DNA of 53,735 nt from Microbispora rosea. GTDB lineage: Bacteria > Actinomycetota > Actinomycetes > Streptosporangiales > Streptosporangiaceae. The notes beneath the pieces were generated by a model. That model was given only the letters and a program-made list of their open reading frames with translations. It ran no database searches and was not told where the DNA came from. Below are positions 24,313 to 32,847 of this stretch, piece after piece; positions within the stretch are counted from its first letter, which is position 1, and each line of letters starts with the position of its first letter. A program made the translations under genes and the position numbers. Location of the stretch: contig NZ_FTNI01000042.1 of NCBI RefSeq assembly GCF_900156315.1, positions 1 to 53,735 of the forward strand, read 5' to 3'.

Positions 24313-24813
24313 ATGACCACCGAACTCACGCCCAGCACCGGCACCGCCCGCATCGAGCGCATCTACGACGCTCCGGCGGAGCTCGTCTGGGAGCTGTTGA
24401 CCACCGCCGCCGGCCTGGAGGAGTGGTGGGTCCCCGACGGGTTCGACATCCGGGTGAGCGAGCTCGACCTGCGGCCCGGCGGCCGGCTGCGGTACACCAT
24501 GACCGCGACCTCGCCGGAACAGGTCGCGTTCGTGCGGGACACCGGCAACGCGCTGTCCACCGAGTTCCACAAGACGTTCACCGAGGTCGCGCCGCCGGCC
24601 CGCCTCGCCTACCTGTCGCTGATCGACTTCGTGCCCGGCCACGAGCCGTACGAGCACCTGACGACCATCGACATCGAGCCCGCCGGTGACCGCACGAACC
24701 TGGTCATGACGCTCGACCCCCTCCACGACGAGACCTGGACGCGGCAGCACCGCGCCCATCGTGGCAACGAGCTGGACAACCTCGAGGCGGCGATCAGGCG
24801 GCGCACGCTCTGA
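24313..24813 (+). CDS. SRPBCC/AHSA1-family protein
   Basis: A 166-residue START-like fold protein: RIERIYDAPAELVWELLTTAAGLEEWWVPDGF at the N-terminus and FTEVAPPARLAYLSLIDF, as in the AHSA1 (CalC-like) group of hydrophobic ligand-binding proteins. Such genes are frequent partners of ECF or ArsR regulators. GAGGAG lies just before ATG 24313. It is divergent from the ECF42/DGPF pair, and the 225-bp gap may hold a shared promoter. Ligand unknown. Confidence 0.88.
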   Translation: MTTELTPSTGTARIERIYDAPAELVWELLTTAAGLEEWWVPDGFDIRVSELDLRPGGRLRYTMTATSPEQVAFVRDTGNALSTEFHKTFTEVAPPARLAYLSLIDFVPGHEPYEHLTTIDIEPAGDRTNLVMTLDPLHDETWTRQHRAHRGNELDNLEAAIRRRTL

Positions 24814-24938
24814 CCGCACGCGCCCGGGCCGCGTACGAGACGCGGCGTGCCACGGTCACGGTGACGCCCAGATCCGGGTGACGGCTGGGTCCGGCGGGCG
24901 CCTGTCGCGCTCGGCGCCAGGCTCGCCCCGCCTCGGCC

Positions 24939-26573
24939 TCAGGACAGGGACTTGAGGAAGTGCGTGGCGACCGGGGCGGCCACCTCGCCGCCCATACCGC
25001 CCGCCTCCACGACGACGGCGAAGGCCAGGTCGCCGCGGAAGCCCATGAACCAGGCGTGCGAGTCGAGCTTGGGCCCGGTGCCGAACTCGGCGGTGCCGGT
25101 CTTGCCCGCCGTCCCCGCGGGCAGCCCGGCGCCGTGGGCGGTGCCCTTGGTGACGACCGCCCGCATCATCGACCGCAGGTTCTTGACGACGTCCGCCGGC
25201 AGCTTCTTGGGATCGGTCTTCTGCTCCAGCGAGGGCACCAGCGTGGGTGGCCGCCAGGAGCCGTCGGCCACCGCCGCGGCCACGGTCGCGATCACCAGCG
25301 GGCTCGCGGTGATCCTGGCCTGCCCGAACGCCTCCGCGGCGAGTTCGGCGTCGCTGGCGGCCTTCGGCATGCTGCCGGGCGTCGCCGGGACGCCGATGCG
25401 CAGCGGCTGGTTGAAGCCGAGGTCCGTCGCCATGTCGTACAGCTTGCGCGCGCCCAGCTTCTGCGCGGCGAGCGGGGCGAACGTCGTGTTGCACGAGTGG
25501 GCGTAGGAGTCGAGGAACGACAGCGACCCGAACGCCTCGTGGTCGGAGTTGCGGATCTTCAGCCCTCCGACGACCGCCTCCTCGGGGCAGGTCACCCGGC
25601 TCGACGGCGTCAGTCCCTCGGCCAGGAGCCCGGCGGCCGTGACCGTCTTGAACGTGGATCCGGGGGCGTACTTGCCGTCCAGCGCGCGGTTGAACCCGCC
25701 CCTGTTGTTCACGACGGCGAGGATCTCGCCCGTCGAGGGTCTGATGGCGACGAGCGAGGTCGGTTTGTCCAGGTCGCGTACCGAGTCGGCGGCGGCCTTC
25801 TGCACCTTCAGGTCGAGGCTGGTCCGCAGGTCCTTGCCGGGGGAACCCTCGACGCTGTGCAGGGTCTTCCGGCTCTCGCCCACCACCTGGATCTCGGTGG
25901 TGGGGGTGCCTGCGAGCTGCTTCTGGAACGTCTCCTGAAGGCCGCCGCGGCCCACGGCGTCGCCCTCCTTGTAGGCCGTGCCCAGCTTCGCGACGTCCTT
26001 GTCCTTCGCCTTGTCCAGGAAGCCCACGAGCTGCTGCACCGAGCCGCCCACGTCGCCGCCGTCGATGCGGTCGCCGTTGGCATCGGTGACGGCGGCCCGC
26101 TGCGGCCACGACGTCTTCAGCGCCAGGTGGTTGGTCCCGTCGAGCGCGGGATGGACCGCGGACGGCGACCAGTCGACCTTCCAGTAGTGGTCCTTGACCA
26201 CGAGCCTGAGCGAGCCCTTGTAGGTCCAGTCGCCGACGTTCTTCACCGTGGCGGTGGCCGTGTAGGAGGCGGTCGCCCGGTCGTCCTCAGCCGCGCCGGC
26301 CCGTACGTCGCGGACGGCGACCTTGGCCACTCCGAGGTTCTTGGTGAGCTCGGCGTACGCCGCGTCGAAGCCGGCGGCGGGTGAGGCGAGCTCGGCCTTC
26401 ATCGCCGCGAGGTCGCCCCTCGACCAGGCCGCGGTGAACCGGGCCGCGGTCTCCTGTGGCGTGCCGCGCGTGTGCAGCACGTAGTAGGCGCCCCCTGCGG
26501 CCCCTCCGGCCAGCACGACGGCCACGGCGGCCGAGATCGCGACGGTACGTCCTCGCGGCACACGCACCCCCAA
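24939..26573 (-). CDS. Class B penicillin-binding protein with NTF2-like N-terminal domain
   Basis: A 544-residue peptidoglycan transpeptidase. One N-terminal membrane anchor (about 9-32) is followed by an NTF2/MecA_N-like domain (40-140, TPQETAARFTAAWSRGDLAAM) and the dimerisation region. The transpeptidase domain carries S306-T-F-K309, S360-C-N362 and K491-T-G. SLDLKVQKAAADSV and VAIRPSTGEILAVVNN match the start of the catalytic domain. The N-terminal layout resembles low-affinity PBPs such as MecA, but resistance cannot be inferred. Not in a dcw cluster; the neighbour upstream is an acyltransferase. Confidence 0.93.
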   Translation of the reverse strand: MGVRVPRGRTVAISAAVAVVLAGGAAGGAYYVLHTRGTPQETAARFTAAWSRGDLAAMKAELASPAAGFDAAYAELTKNLGVAKVAVRDVRAGAAEDDRATASYTATATVKNVGDWTYKGSLRLVVKDHYWKVDWSPSAVHPALDGTNHLALKTSWPQRAAVTDANGDRIDGGDVGGSVQQLVGFLDKAKDKDVAKLGTAYKEGDAVGRGGLQETFQKQLAGTPTTEIQVVGESRKTLHSVEGSPGKDLRTSLDLKVQKAAADSVRDLDKPTSLVAIRPSTGEILAVVNNRGGFNRALDGKYAPGSTFKTVTAAGLLAEGLTPSSRVTCPEEAVVGGLKIRNSDHEAFGSLSFLDSYAHSCNTTFAPLAAQKLGARKLYDMATDLGFNQPLRIGVPATPGSMPKAASDAELAAEAFGQARITASPLVIATVAAAVADGSWRPPTLVPSLEQKTDPKKLPADVVKNLRSMMRAVVTKGTAHGAGLPAGTAGKTGTAEFGTGPKLDSHAWFMGFRGDLAFAVVVEAGGMGGEVAAPVATHFLKSLS

Positions 26574-26619
26574 TGACGGCCCTGTGGTCGGGTTCAGAGC
26601 CTAGCGCCCCTCCCGACAA

Positions 26620-27282
26620 TCACACTCCGGCTTCGCCGGCGCCCTTGACGCTGGCGGCGTACCGGGGGACGTACTCCTGGCCGGACAGGCGCTGGATCGC
26701 CGCCATGACCTCGTCGGTCACCCTCCGCCGGTCCCTGGCGCTGCCCGGGTCGCCGGTGAAGGACATCGGCTCGCCGAACCGCACGCCGATGCTGTGCAGA
26801 CGCGGCACCGAGGTGCCGGGCGGCAGCACCTTCTCGGTGCCGAGCATCGCGACGGGCACGACCGGGGCGCCGGTGGTCAGCGTGAGCCAGGCCACGCCGA
26901 CCTTCCCCCGGTAGAGCCGGCCGTCAGGGGAGCGGGTGCCCTCGGGATAGATGCCGAACACCTCGCCCGCCTTCAGCACCTCCACCGCGGCGTCGAGCAT
27001 GTCCTGCGCGGCGGAGACGTTCTCCCGGTCGATCTCCATCGCCCCCATCGAGCGCATCCACGCCGCGAAGAGGGGGTTGCCGGTGAAGTACTCCTTCTTC
27101 GCCACGAACCGCACCATGCGCGGCACCAGGGCCGGCATGAAGAACGAGTCGAGCACGGACAGGTGGTTGGAGGCGATGATCGCGGCCCCGTGCGCGGGGA
27201 CGTGCTCGCGTCCCTCCATCCGCGGCCGCCACAGCGCGTGCATGACGGGAACGCTGACGAACTTCAGGGCGGGGTAGAGCAC
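26620..27282 (-). CDS. PlsC-like 1-acyl-sn-glycerol-3-phosphate acyltransferase
   Basis: A 220-residue LPLAT-family acyltransferase with catalytic HX4D H40...D45 (SNHLSVLDS), substrate block PEGTRS (113-118) and the GAPVVPVAMLGTEKVLPPG motif IV. It would acylate lysophosphatidic acid or a related acceptor at the membrane in phospholipid synthesis; actinomycetes carry several paralogues with differing substrates. Start GTG 27282 has GGAGAGG at short but usable spacing. Same direction as the PBP downstream, 46 bases apart. Confidence 0.9.
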   Translation of the reverse strand: MLYPALKFVSVPVMHALWRPRMEGREHVPAHGAAIIASNHLSVLDSFFMPALVPRMVRFVAKKEYFTGNPLFAAWMRSMGAMEIDRENVSAAQDMLDAAVEVLKAGEVFGIYPEGTRSPDGRLYRGKVGVAWLTLTTGAPVVPVAMLGTEKVLPPGTSVPRLHSIGVRFGEPMSFTGDPGSARDRRRVTDEVMAAIQRLSGQEYVPRYAASVKGAGEAGV

Positions 27283-27398
27283 GGCCTCTCCTTCTCCGGT
27301 CCGACGGACATACCCTAGGCCGCCCGGACCCCTGTTCAGGTGTATGACCCCTGCAACACACTGCCTCGTGTTTTGTACGGCTTCACCAACACTCCGCT

Positions 27399-27416
27399 GT
27401 ACCTACTAGTATGTAC
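27399..27416. promoter_or_regulatory. 18-bp near-perfect palindrome covering a TetR gene start codon
   Basis: GTACCTACTAGTATGTAC at 27399-27416 pairs at eight of nine positions around a central TA step. The ATG of the TetR gene (27411-27413) lies inside it, so bound repressor would sit on the 5' end of its own message. Likely autoregulatory operator (inference). Confidence 0.55.
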
Positions 27417-27977
27417 GACGTGAGCACGCCGGACCGTCTGATCGAGAGCACCCGCGAACTGCTGTGGGAACGCGGCTACGTCGGGACCAGTCCGCGGGCC
27501 ATCCAGCGGCGGGCGGGAGCCGGTCAGGGCAGCATGTATCACCACTTCTCCGGCAAGCCTGATCTCGCGCTGGCCGCGATCGGCCGTACGGCGGAGGAGA
27601 TGCGGGCCGGGGTGGAGGAGATCCTGGGCGGCCCGGGCACCGCCGTCGAGCGCGTGTCGGCCTACCTGCGGCGCGAGCGGGAGGTGCTGCGGGGCTGCCC
27701 GATCGGCCGGCTCACCCAGGACCCCGACGTCATGGCCGATCCGGCGCTGCGGCGGCCGGTGGAGGAGACCTTCGCGTGGCTGCGCGACCGGCTCGCGGCG
27801 GTGCTGGCCGAGGGGCGCGACCGGGGCGAGCTCGGCGCCGGTCTCGATCCGGGACCGACCGCGGCGACGATCGTGGCGGTGCTGCAGGGCGGATACGTCG
27901 TGGCCCGCGCGGCCGGCACGTCCGAGCCGTTCCACCAGGCCGTCGACGGCGTGCTCGCCCTGCTGTCCCGCCCCTGA
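27411..27977 (+). CDS. TetR-family transcriptional regulator
   Basis: A 188-residue TetR protein; HTH at about 5-50 (LIESTRELLWERGYVGTSPRAIQRRAGAGQGSMYHHFSGKPDLAL, read in parts), followed by a LmrA/YxaF-type ligand domain (GCPIGRLTQDPDVMADPALRRPVEETFAWL). Members of this group respond to drugs or electrophiles. The start codon is inside a palindrome that is probably its operator, and no ribosome site is apparent. The DUF4865 gene follows 19 bases later and is likely its target. Confidence 0.9.
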   Translation: MYDVSTPDRLIESTRELLWERGYVGTSPRAIQRRAGAGQGSMYHHFSGKPDLALAAIGRTAEEMRAGVEEILGGPGTAVERVSAYLRREREVLRGCPIGRLTQDPDVMADPALRRPVEETFAWLRDRLAAVLAEGRDRGELGAGLDPGPTAATIVAVLQGGYVVARAAGTSEPFHQAVDGVLALLSRP

Positions 27978-27996
27978 GCCGCCGGAAGAGGCCGCC

Positions 27997-28590
27997 GTGT
28001 ACGCGATGCAGTACGAGATCACCCTGCCTGCCGACTACGACATGAGGATCATCCGCGAGCGGGTGGCCACCCGCGGCCACGCCCTCGACGAGCGGCCCGG
28101 GCTCGGCCTCAAGGCCTACCTGATTCGCGAGCGGGGCGTGGCCGGGTCGCCGGTCAACCAGTACGCGCCGTTCTACCTCTGGCACGACACCGGGAGGATG
28201 GGTGAGTTCCTGGTCGGCGGCGGCGGCTTCCAGGGCATCGTCGGCGACTTCGGCAGGCCGGTGGTGCAGCACTGGACGGGCCTGGCCGGCGAGGCGGGCC
28301 AGGCCCGCGGGGCGGCGCCCCGCGCGGCGTCGCGCCGGCTGACCCAGATGCCCGCCACGGCCGGCCTGACGGAGCAGGTGGCCGGCGCCCTCGCCGAACT
28401 GCGTGAGCTGGGCCGTGCCGAGGGCCTGCACACCGCCGCCCTCGCCGTGGACCCGCACCACTGGCGGCTGCTGACGTTCGCGCTGTGGGAGCGGGAGGTG
28501 CCCGGCGCGTACGCGGGCGCAGAACGCTACGAGGTGCTGCACCTGTCCGCGCCCGGCCTGGTGAGCCTGCCCCGGGGCAGGGCCTGGTGA
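27997..28590 (+). CDS. DUF4865-family protein
   Basis: A 197-residue protein recognised by MQYEITLPADYDMRIIRERVATRGHALD, GLGLKAYLIRERG, NQYAPFYLWHD and FQGIVGDFGRPVVQHWTG, the conserved blocks of DUF4865. No activity is known; homologues commonly lie next to TetR or LysR regulators and tautomerase-like genes. GTG 27997 has AAGAGG six bases upstream; ATG 28006 is equally compatible. A strong terminator hairpin follows at 28633. Confidence 0.85.
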   Translation: MYAMQYEITLPADYDMRIIRERVATRGHALDERPGLGLKAYLIRERGVAGSPVNQYAPFYLWHDTGRMGEFLVGGGGFQGIVGDFGRPVVQHWTGLAGEAGQARGAAPRAASRRLTQMPATAGLTEQVAGALAELRELGRAEGLHTAALAVDPHHWRLLTFALWEREVPGAYAGAERYEVLHLSAPGLVSLPRGRAW

Positions 28591-28632
28591 AAGCCACGGA
28601 AAACCGTGAGGAAAAGACACGGTGAAAGACAC

Positions 28633-28665
28633 GGCGCCCCGCGAGAACGAGTCTCGCGGGGCGCC
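28633..28665 (+). terminator. Strong hairpin terminator after the TetR-DUF4865 operon
   Basis: Arms GGCGCCCCGCGAGA (28633-28646) and TCTCGCGGGGCGCC (28652-28665) are perfectly complementary over 14 bp with a five-base loop. No T run follows, as is usual for high-GC actinobacterial terminators. Confidence 0.8.
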
Positions 28666-28880
28666 CACGTCGAGGGCCGATGTGGCGGTCGCCTCCTCGG
28701 CGAGATGCACAACACGGCTCCAGCCGGACGGTATTCCGTGAAGGCGGTGATTGCGGCCCGGGGGACACAAACCACATCGGCCACGAATGACTCTAGCCGA
28801 CTTCCGCCTCTGCTTTCTCCCGCCCCCCGCATCGGTGTCCGTCATCAGCGGTCAAAGCCTGCGTGCACTATCGTCGGCGG

Positions 28881-29414
28881 GTGGCGATTTCGATCGGAAC
28901 GGAGCGGCTTGTCCTGCGGCGCTGGCGCGAGGAGGACAAGGAGCCCTTCGCCGCTCTGAACGCGGATCCGGTCGTCATGGAGCACTTTCCTGCCACGCTC
29001 TCCCGGGAGGAGAGCGACGCTCTGGCCGAGCGCATCGATGCCGGGTTCGACGCGCACGGGTTCGGCCTGTGGGCGGTCGAGGCGGACGGGGAGTTCATCG
29101 GCTTCACCGGGCTGTCGGTCCCGAGGTTCACCGCCCGATTCACCCCGTGCGTGGAGATCGGCTGGCGGCTCGCCCGCTCCGCGTGGGGCCGGGGGTACGC
29201 GACGGAGGCGGCGCGCGCGTCGCTGGAGGACGGGTTCGGCCGCGCCGGCCTTACCGAGGTCGTCTCGTTCACGGCGGTGCCGAACGTCCGCTCGCAGGCG
29301 GTCATGCGGCGGCTCGGCATGACCCGTGACCCGGCCGAGGACTTCGACCACCCGGCGCTCCCCGAGGGTCACCCGCTGCGCCGCCACGTTCTGTACCGGA
29401 TCAGGAGGCAGTGA
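28881..29414 (+). CDS. GNAT-family N-acetyltransferase (RimJ/RimL type)
   Basis: A 177-residue acetyltransferase: ISIGTERLVLRRWREEDKEPFAALNADPVVM at the N-terminus, the acetyl-CoA loop region RLARSAWGRGYATEAARASLEDGF (motif A, R-x-x-G-x-G/A as W-G-R-G-Y-A), and NVRSQAVMRRLGM. The acceptor may be a protein N-terminus, an amine or a drug. GTG 28881 was preferred to the upstream GTG 28863 because TATCGT ends six bases before it and homologues start there. It overlaps the epimerase gene by one base (TGATG), so they form an operon. Confidence 0.88.
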   Translation: MAISIGTERLVLRRWREEDKEPFAALNADPVVMEHFPATLSREESDALAERIDAGFDAHGFGLWAVEADGEFIGFTGLSVPRFTARFTPCVEIGWRLARSAWGRGYATEAARASLEDGFGRAGLTEVVSFTAVPNVRSQAVMRRLGMTRDPAEDFDHPALPEGHPLRRHVLYRIRRQ

Positions 29415-30412
29415 TGAGCGGCACGCGGTTGCTGGTGCTGGGCGGCACGACATTCGTCGGCCGGTGGGTGGTCACGGCCGCCGTGGAGCGCGGCTGGCAC
29501 GTCACCACGTTCACCCGCGGTCGCGCCGGGTGGTCCCACCCCGGGGCCGAGGCGGTGACCGGCGACCGGCTCCGCCCTGCCGATCTGGCCTCGCTGGCGG
29601 AGGGCCGCTGGGACGCCGTGGTGGACACCTGGGCCGGAGCGCCCCGGGTCGTGCGTGACAGCGCCCGTGCGCTGGCCGGATGCGCCGACAGGTATGTCTA
29701 CGTCTCCAGCAGGGCGGTGTACGCGCCCCCGACGCCGGCCGGCCTGAACGAGGACTGGCCCACCGTCGAGGCGTCGGCGGACGCCGAGGACGTCGACTAC
29801 GCCTCCAACAAGCGGGGCGGGGAGATCGCGGTAGAGGAGGCGTTCGGCGACCGCGCCGTGCTGGCCAGGGCCGGGCTGATCCTCGGGCCGTACGAGCGTC
29901 CGGGGCAGCTGCCGCACTGGCTGCTGCGGGCCGCGCGCGGCGGGGAGATGCTCGCCCCGGGCCCGGCCGACCAGCCGTTTCGCTATGTGGACATCCGCGA
30001 TCTCGCCGCCTGGCTCCTCGACGCGGCCGAGCGCGGCGTGCCGGGCCCGGTCAACCTGGTCAACCCGGAGGGGCACGCCACGACGCGGGATCTGCTGGAG
30101 TCCGCGGTCGCGGTCACCGGCGGGCTCGCCGAGCTGGTCTGGGCCGAGCCCGAGGTGATCGAGGCGGCGGGGATCGACCGGTGGGCGGCGCTGCCGGGAT
30201 GGATCCCGCCCGGTCCCGGGCTTGCCGGGTTCATCAGGACCGACGTCGGCCGGGCCATGGCGACCGGTCTTCGGTGTCGTCCGGTGATGGAGACCGTCGC
30301 CGACACCTGGGCGTGGCTGACCGGGTCAGGCGAGATCCCCGCGTTCCCGCCCGGGATCGAGCCCGCCGAGGAACGGACCCTGATCGATGCCGTGCGGCGG
30401 TCGGCGCCGTGA
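29414..30412 (+). CDS. NAD-dependent epimerase/dehydratase-like SDR
   Basis: A 332-residue atypical SDR: nucleotide-binding GGTTFVGRWV (10-19), the active-site-like Tyr-Lys replaced by DYASNKRGGEIAVEEAF (Y...K retained three residues apart), and C-terminal FRYVDIRDLAAWLLDAAERG. This group (reductase/mRNA-binding-like) often acts on unusual sugars or isoprenoids; substrate unknown. ATG 29414 overlaps the GNAT stop and is preceded by AGGAGG. The PLP decarboxylase gene begins four bases after its stop. Confidence 0.87.
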   Translation: MSGTRLLVLGGTTFVGRWVVTAAVERGWHVTTFTRGRAGWSHPGAEAVTGDRLRPADLASLAEGRWDAVVDTWAGAPRVVRDSARALAGCADRYVYVSSRAVYAPPTPAGLNEDWPTVEASADAEDVDYASNKRGGEIAVEEAFGDRAVLARAGLILGPYERPGQLPHWLLRAARGGEMLAPGPADQPFRYVDIRDLAAWLLDAAERGVPGPVNLVNPEGHATTRDLLESAVAVTGGLAELVWAEPEVIEAAGIDRWAALPGWIPPGPGLAGFIRTDVGRAMATGLRCRPVMETVADTWAWLTGSGEIPAFPPGIEPAEERTLIDAVRRSAP

Positions 30413-30416
30413 CGCC

Positions 30417-31806
30417 ATGACGGACGACCTGCGCGAGGCGGCACGTCAGGCCGCGGACGCGGCGACCGCCCACCTGGCCGCGGTCCCCGGCGGCCCGGTG
30501 TGGCGTCCGGTGGCCGGCCCGGACCTCGAATGGCTGACCCGGCAGCCGCTGCCCGCCGTGGGGCGCCCGCTCGCGGAGCTGCTCGGCGACGTCGACCGGC
30601 ACGTGCTGCCCTACCCGATGGGCAACGGGCACCCCCGGTTCTTCGGCTGGGTCAACTCCCCGCCCTCGGCGGCCGGCGTCGTGGTCGCCCCGCTGGCCGC
30701 GGCGATGAACCCGAGCTGCGCCGGGGGCGAGCACGCGGGGGTCCTGCTGGAGCGTACGGCCGTCCGGTGGCTGGCGGAGCTGGCAGGCTTCCCCCACCGG
30801 CCGGGCGGCGGGCTGCTGACCAGCGGGGCGTCCATGGCCACCGTCGTCGCGCTCGCGGCGGCCCGCCAGCGCGCCGTCCCGGACGTACGGGAGACGGGCC
30901 TGTCCGGGCACCCTCCGCTGGCTCTCTATCTGTCGGAGGAGGGTCACAGCTGCCTGCGCAAGGCGGCCGAACTGCTCGGCCTGGGCAGCCGGCAGATCCG
31001 CACCGTCCCCGTCGACGACGCGTTCCGCATGGACACCGCCGCGCTGCGCCGCCTCGTCGTGGCGGACCGTGAGGCGGGCGTGCGCCCGTTCTTCGTGGCG
31101 GCGAGCGCGGGGACGGTCAACACCGGAGCCGTCGATCCCCTGGCAGACGTCGCCGAGGTGGCGCGCGAGCACGGGCTGTGGTTCCACGTCGACGGCGCCT
31201 ACGGCGCGCTCGGCGTGCTCGCGGACGAGTGCCGGCCCGCGTACGCCGGGCTGGAGCTGGCGGACTCCCTCGCGCTGGACCCGCACAAGTGGCTCGGCGT
31301 CCCCGTCGACTGCGGATGCGTCCTGTTCCGCGACCCCTCCGATCCGCGCGCGGCGTTCAGCCTCGTCCCGCCCTACCTGCGGGACGACGACGCCGGAGAG
31401 CTGGGGTGGTTCTCGGAGTACGGTCCGGAGCAGACCCGGCCGTTCCGCGCGCTGCGCGTGTGGGCCACGATCGCGCACCTGGGCGGCGACGGCGTCGCCG
31501 GGCTGGTGCGGCACACCACCCGGCTGGCGCGCGTCCTGGCCGCGATGATCGAGGACTCCGGCGACTTCGACCTGCTCGCCCCGGTCGTCACCTCGGTCGT
31601 CGCGTTCCGGCACCGGCCCGCCGGCCTCGACTCCGCCGCCGTGGAGACGCTGAACGAGGCGATCCCCGCCGCCGTGCAGCGGCGCGGGCGCGCCTTCCTC
31701 ACCGGCACCCGGCTGCGCGGCGGCCCTGCGCGCCTGTGTGCTCCACCCGGACACGACCGAGGCCGACCTCGCCGTTCTGCTGGAGGAGATCCGGGCCGTC
31801 TCGTGA
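30417..31806 (+). CDS. Group II PLP-dependent amino acid decarboxylase, 3' frameshift
   Basis: About 462 residues of an aromatic-L-amino-acid/glutamate decarboxylase-like enzyme. Visible blocks: PRFFGWVNSPPSAAGVV, GLLTSGASMATVVALAAAR (phosphate binding), HVDGAYGA (pyridoxal-binding Asp) and LDPHKWLGVPVDCG (Schiff-base lysine). Near 31718-31723 the frame shifts: the conserved tail ALRACVLHPDTTEADLAVLLEEIRA, ending at TGA 31804-31806, is in the +1 frame, while the original frame runs uselessly to 32042 over the next gene. Either a recent mutation or a base-call error; only the last 30 residues are affected. Substrate unknown. Confidence 0.82.
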
Positions 31807-31818
31807 TGCCTTGGGTCG

Positions 31819-31878
31819 GGACAGCAGGGGTCAGGACGGCAGGGGTCAGGACGGCAGGGGTCAGGACGGCAGGGGTCA
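31819..31878 (+). repeat. Four 15-bp tandem repeats between convergent genes
   Basis: Unit GGACGGCAGGGGTCA at 31834-31848, 31849-31863 and 31864-31878, with a one-mismatch copy at 31819-31833. The last unit contains the stop codon of the convergent hydrolase gene. Copy number is likely variable between strains. Confidence 0.85.
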
Positions 31879-32781
31879 GGCGGCCGCCGTCAGGTTGCGG
31901 ATCGCCCGCAGCACCTCCTCGGCCCGCTCGACGTGCAGGTACTGGTGGGAGGCGCCCTCGATCACGCGCTGCCGTCCCCTGGGCACGGAGCGGGCGATCG
32001 CCGCGTGCAGGGCGCGCACCCCGTCGTGCGCCTCGCGCATGACCTCCTCCGGCATGAACTTCGCCCAGTAGGGGTTCGCGCCGCCCGCGGTCAGCACGAT
32101 CAGCGGGACGTCGGGCAGCGGGCCGCCGCCGCGCAGCTCGTCGTAGACCTCGGTCTCGAAGTTCTCCGTCTCCCGCAGGCTCGTCCGCCACGACGCCAGG
32201 TGGTGGCCGATCAGCGCCTCGCGCACCGGCGCGGGCCACTTGGCGTACAGGCCGGCGTACGCCTCGCGGGCGGCCCGGCGCTGCTCGTCGGTCAGTTCCG
32301 GCATCCGCGCCGGGTCGGGCCGCATCCGCTCGGCCAGCTCGGCGGCCTGCGCCGGCATGTGGTCGAGGATGTCCTCGTGGCCGGGGTCGAGCAGGAGGAG
32401 GCCGGCGACCTCACCCGGAAAGAGCTGCGCGTACCGGCGCGCGTAGAACGCGCCGAGGGAGTGGCCGACCAGGAGGAACGGCCCGGGAACCGCCGCGGCC
32501 CGCAGGAGGTCGCGCAGCTCGACGGCGACCTCGGCCGCTCGGCGGGGGAGGGGAGCGGACGTGCTCCAGCCCGTGCCGCCACGGTCGTACAGGACGCTCG
32601 TGGCGAACGCCGCGGCGCCCTCCTGGACGTTCAGGAAATCGAGGCCCACCAGGCCCGCGCCGGGCAGGAACACCACGCTCGGCCCGCCCGCGCCCGAGCG
32701 GTGCAGCATCAGCCGCCGTTCCCCGACGTCGTACAGGCGCCCCAGCGGCGGGGCCGTTGTCTCCGATGCCGGTCGTCCCAT
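31876..32781 (-). CDS. Alpha/beta hydrolase
   Basis: A 301-residue hydrolase: VVFLPGAGLVGLDFLNV (oxyanion side), YDRGGTGWS, nucleophile elbow LLVGHSLGAFYARRYAQLFP, LLLLDPGHED (acid region), and catalytic histidine in EGASHQYLHVERAEEV. Similar to proline-iminopeptidase or epoxide-hydrolase-like enzymes with a helical cap of about 80 residues (ELAERMRPDPARMPELTDEQRR). GGGAGAG precedes ATG 32781. It is divergent from the HTH gene at 32848 with several palindromes in the gap. Substrate unknown. Confidence 0.87.
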   Translation of the reverse strand: MGRPASETTAPPLGRLYDVGERRLMLHRSGAGGPSVVFLPGAGLVGLDFLNVQEGAAAFATSVLYDRGGTGWSTSAPLPRRAAEVAVELRDLLRAAAVPGPFLLVGHSLGAFYARRYAQLFPGEVAGLLLLDPGHEDILDHMPAQAAELAERMRPDPARMPELTDEQRRAAREAYAGLYAKWPAPVREALIGHHLASWRTSLRETENFETEVYDELRGGGPLPDVPLIVLTAGGANPYWAKFMPEEVMREAHDGVRALHAAIARSVPRGRQRVIEGASHQYLHVERAEEVLRAIRNLTAAA

Positions 32782-32797
32782 GCCGTTCTCTCCCTAC

Positions 32798-32839
32798 TGA
32801 TCGTTCGCATTTCTGCGAAAGGTAGCACATGTGCGATCA
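32798..32839. promoter_or_regulatory. Cluster of palindromes in the hydrolase/HTH intergenic region
   Basis: Three inverted repeats in 42 bp: TTCGCA-TTTC-TGCGAA (32804-32819), GCACATGTGC (32825-32834), and an outer pair TGATCG (32798-32803) / CGATCA (32834-32839). They lie between the two divergent start codons and are probable operators for the HTH protein (inference). Confidence 0.5.
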
Positions 32840-32847
32840 TTTGGGCC

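Noticed and set aside
24939..26573. Treating the PBP as a beta-lactam resistance determinant
   Set aside because: The NTF2-like N-terminus is shared by many ordinary class B PBPs in actinomycetes, and nothing in the sequence shows low affinity.
28881..31806. GNAT, epimerase and decarboxylase as a biosynthetic gene cluster
   Set aside because: No core synthase, carrier protein or precursor peptide is nearby; a three-gene operon of unknown role is all that is supported.
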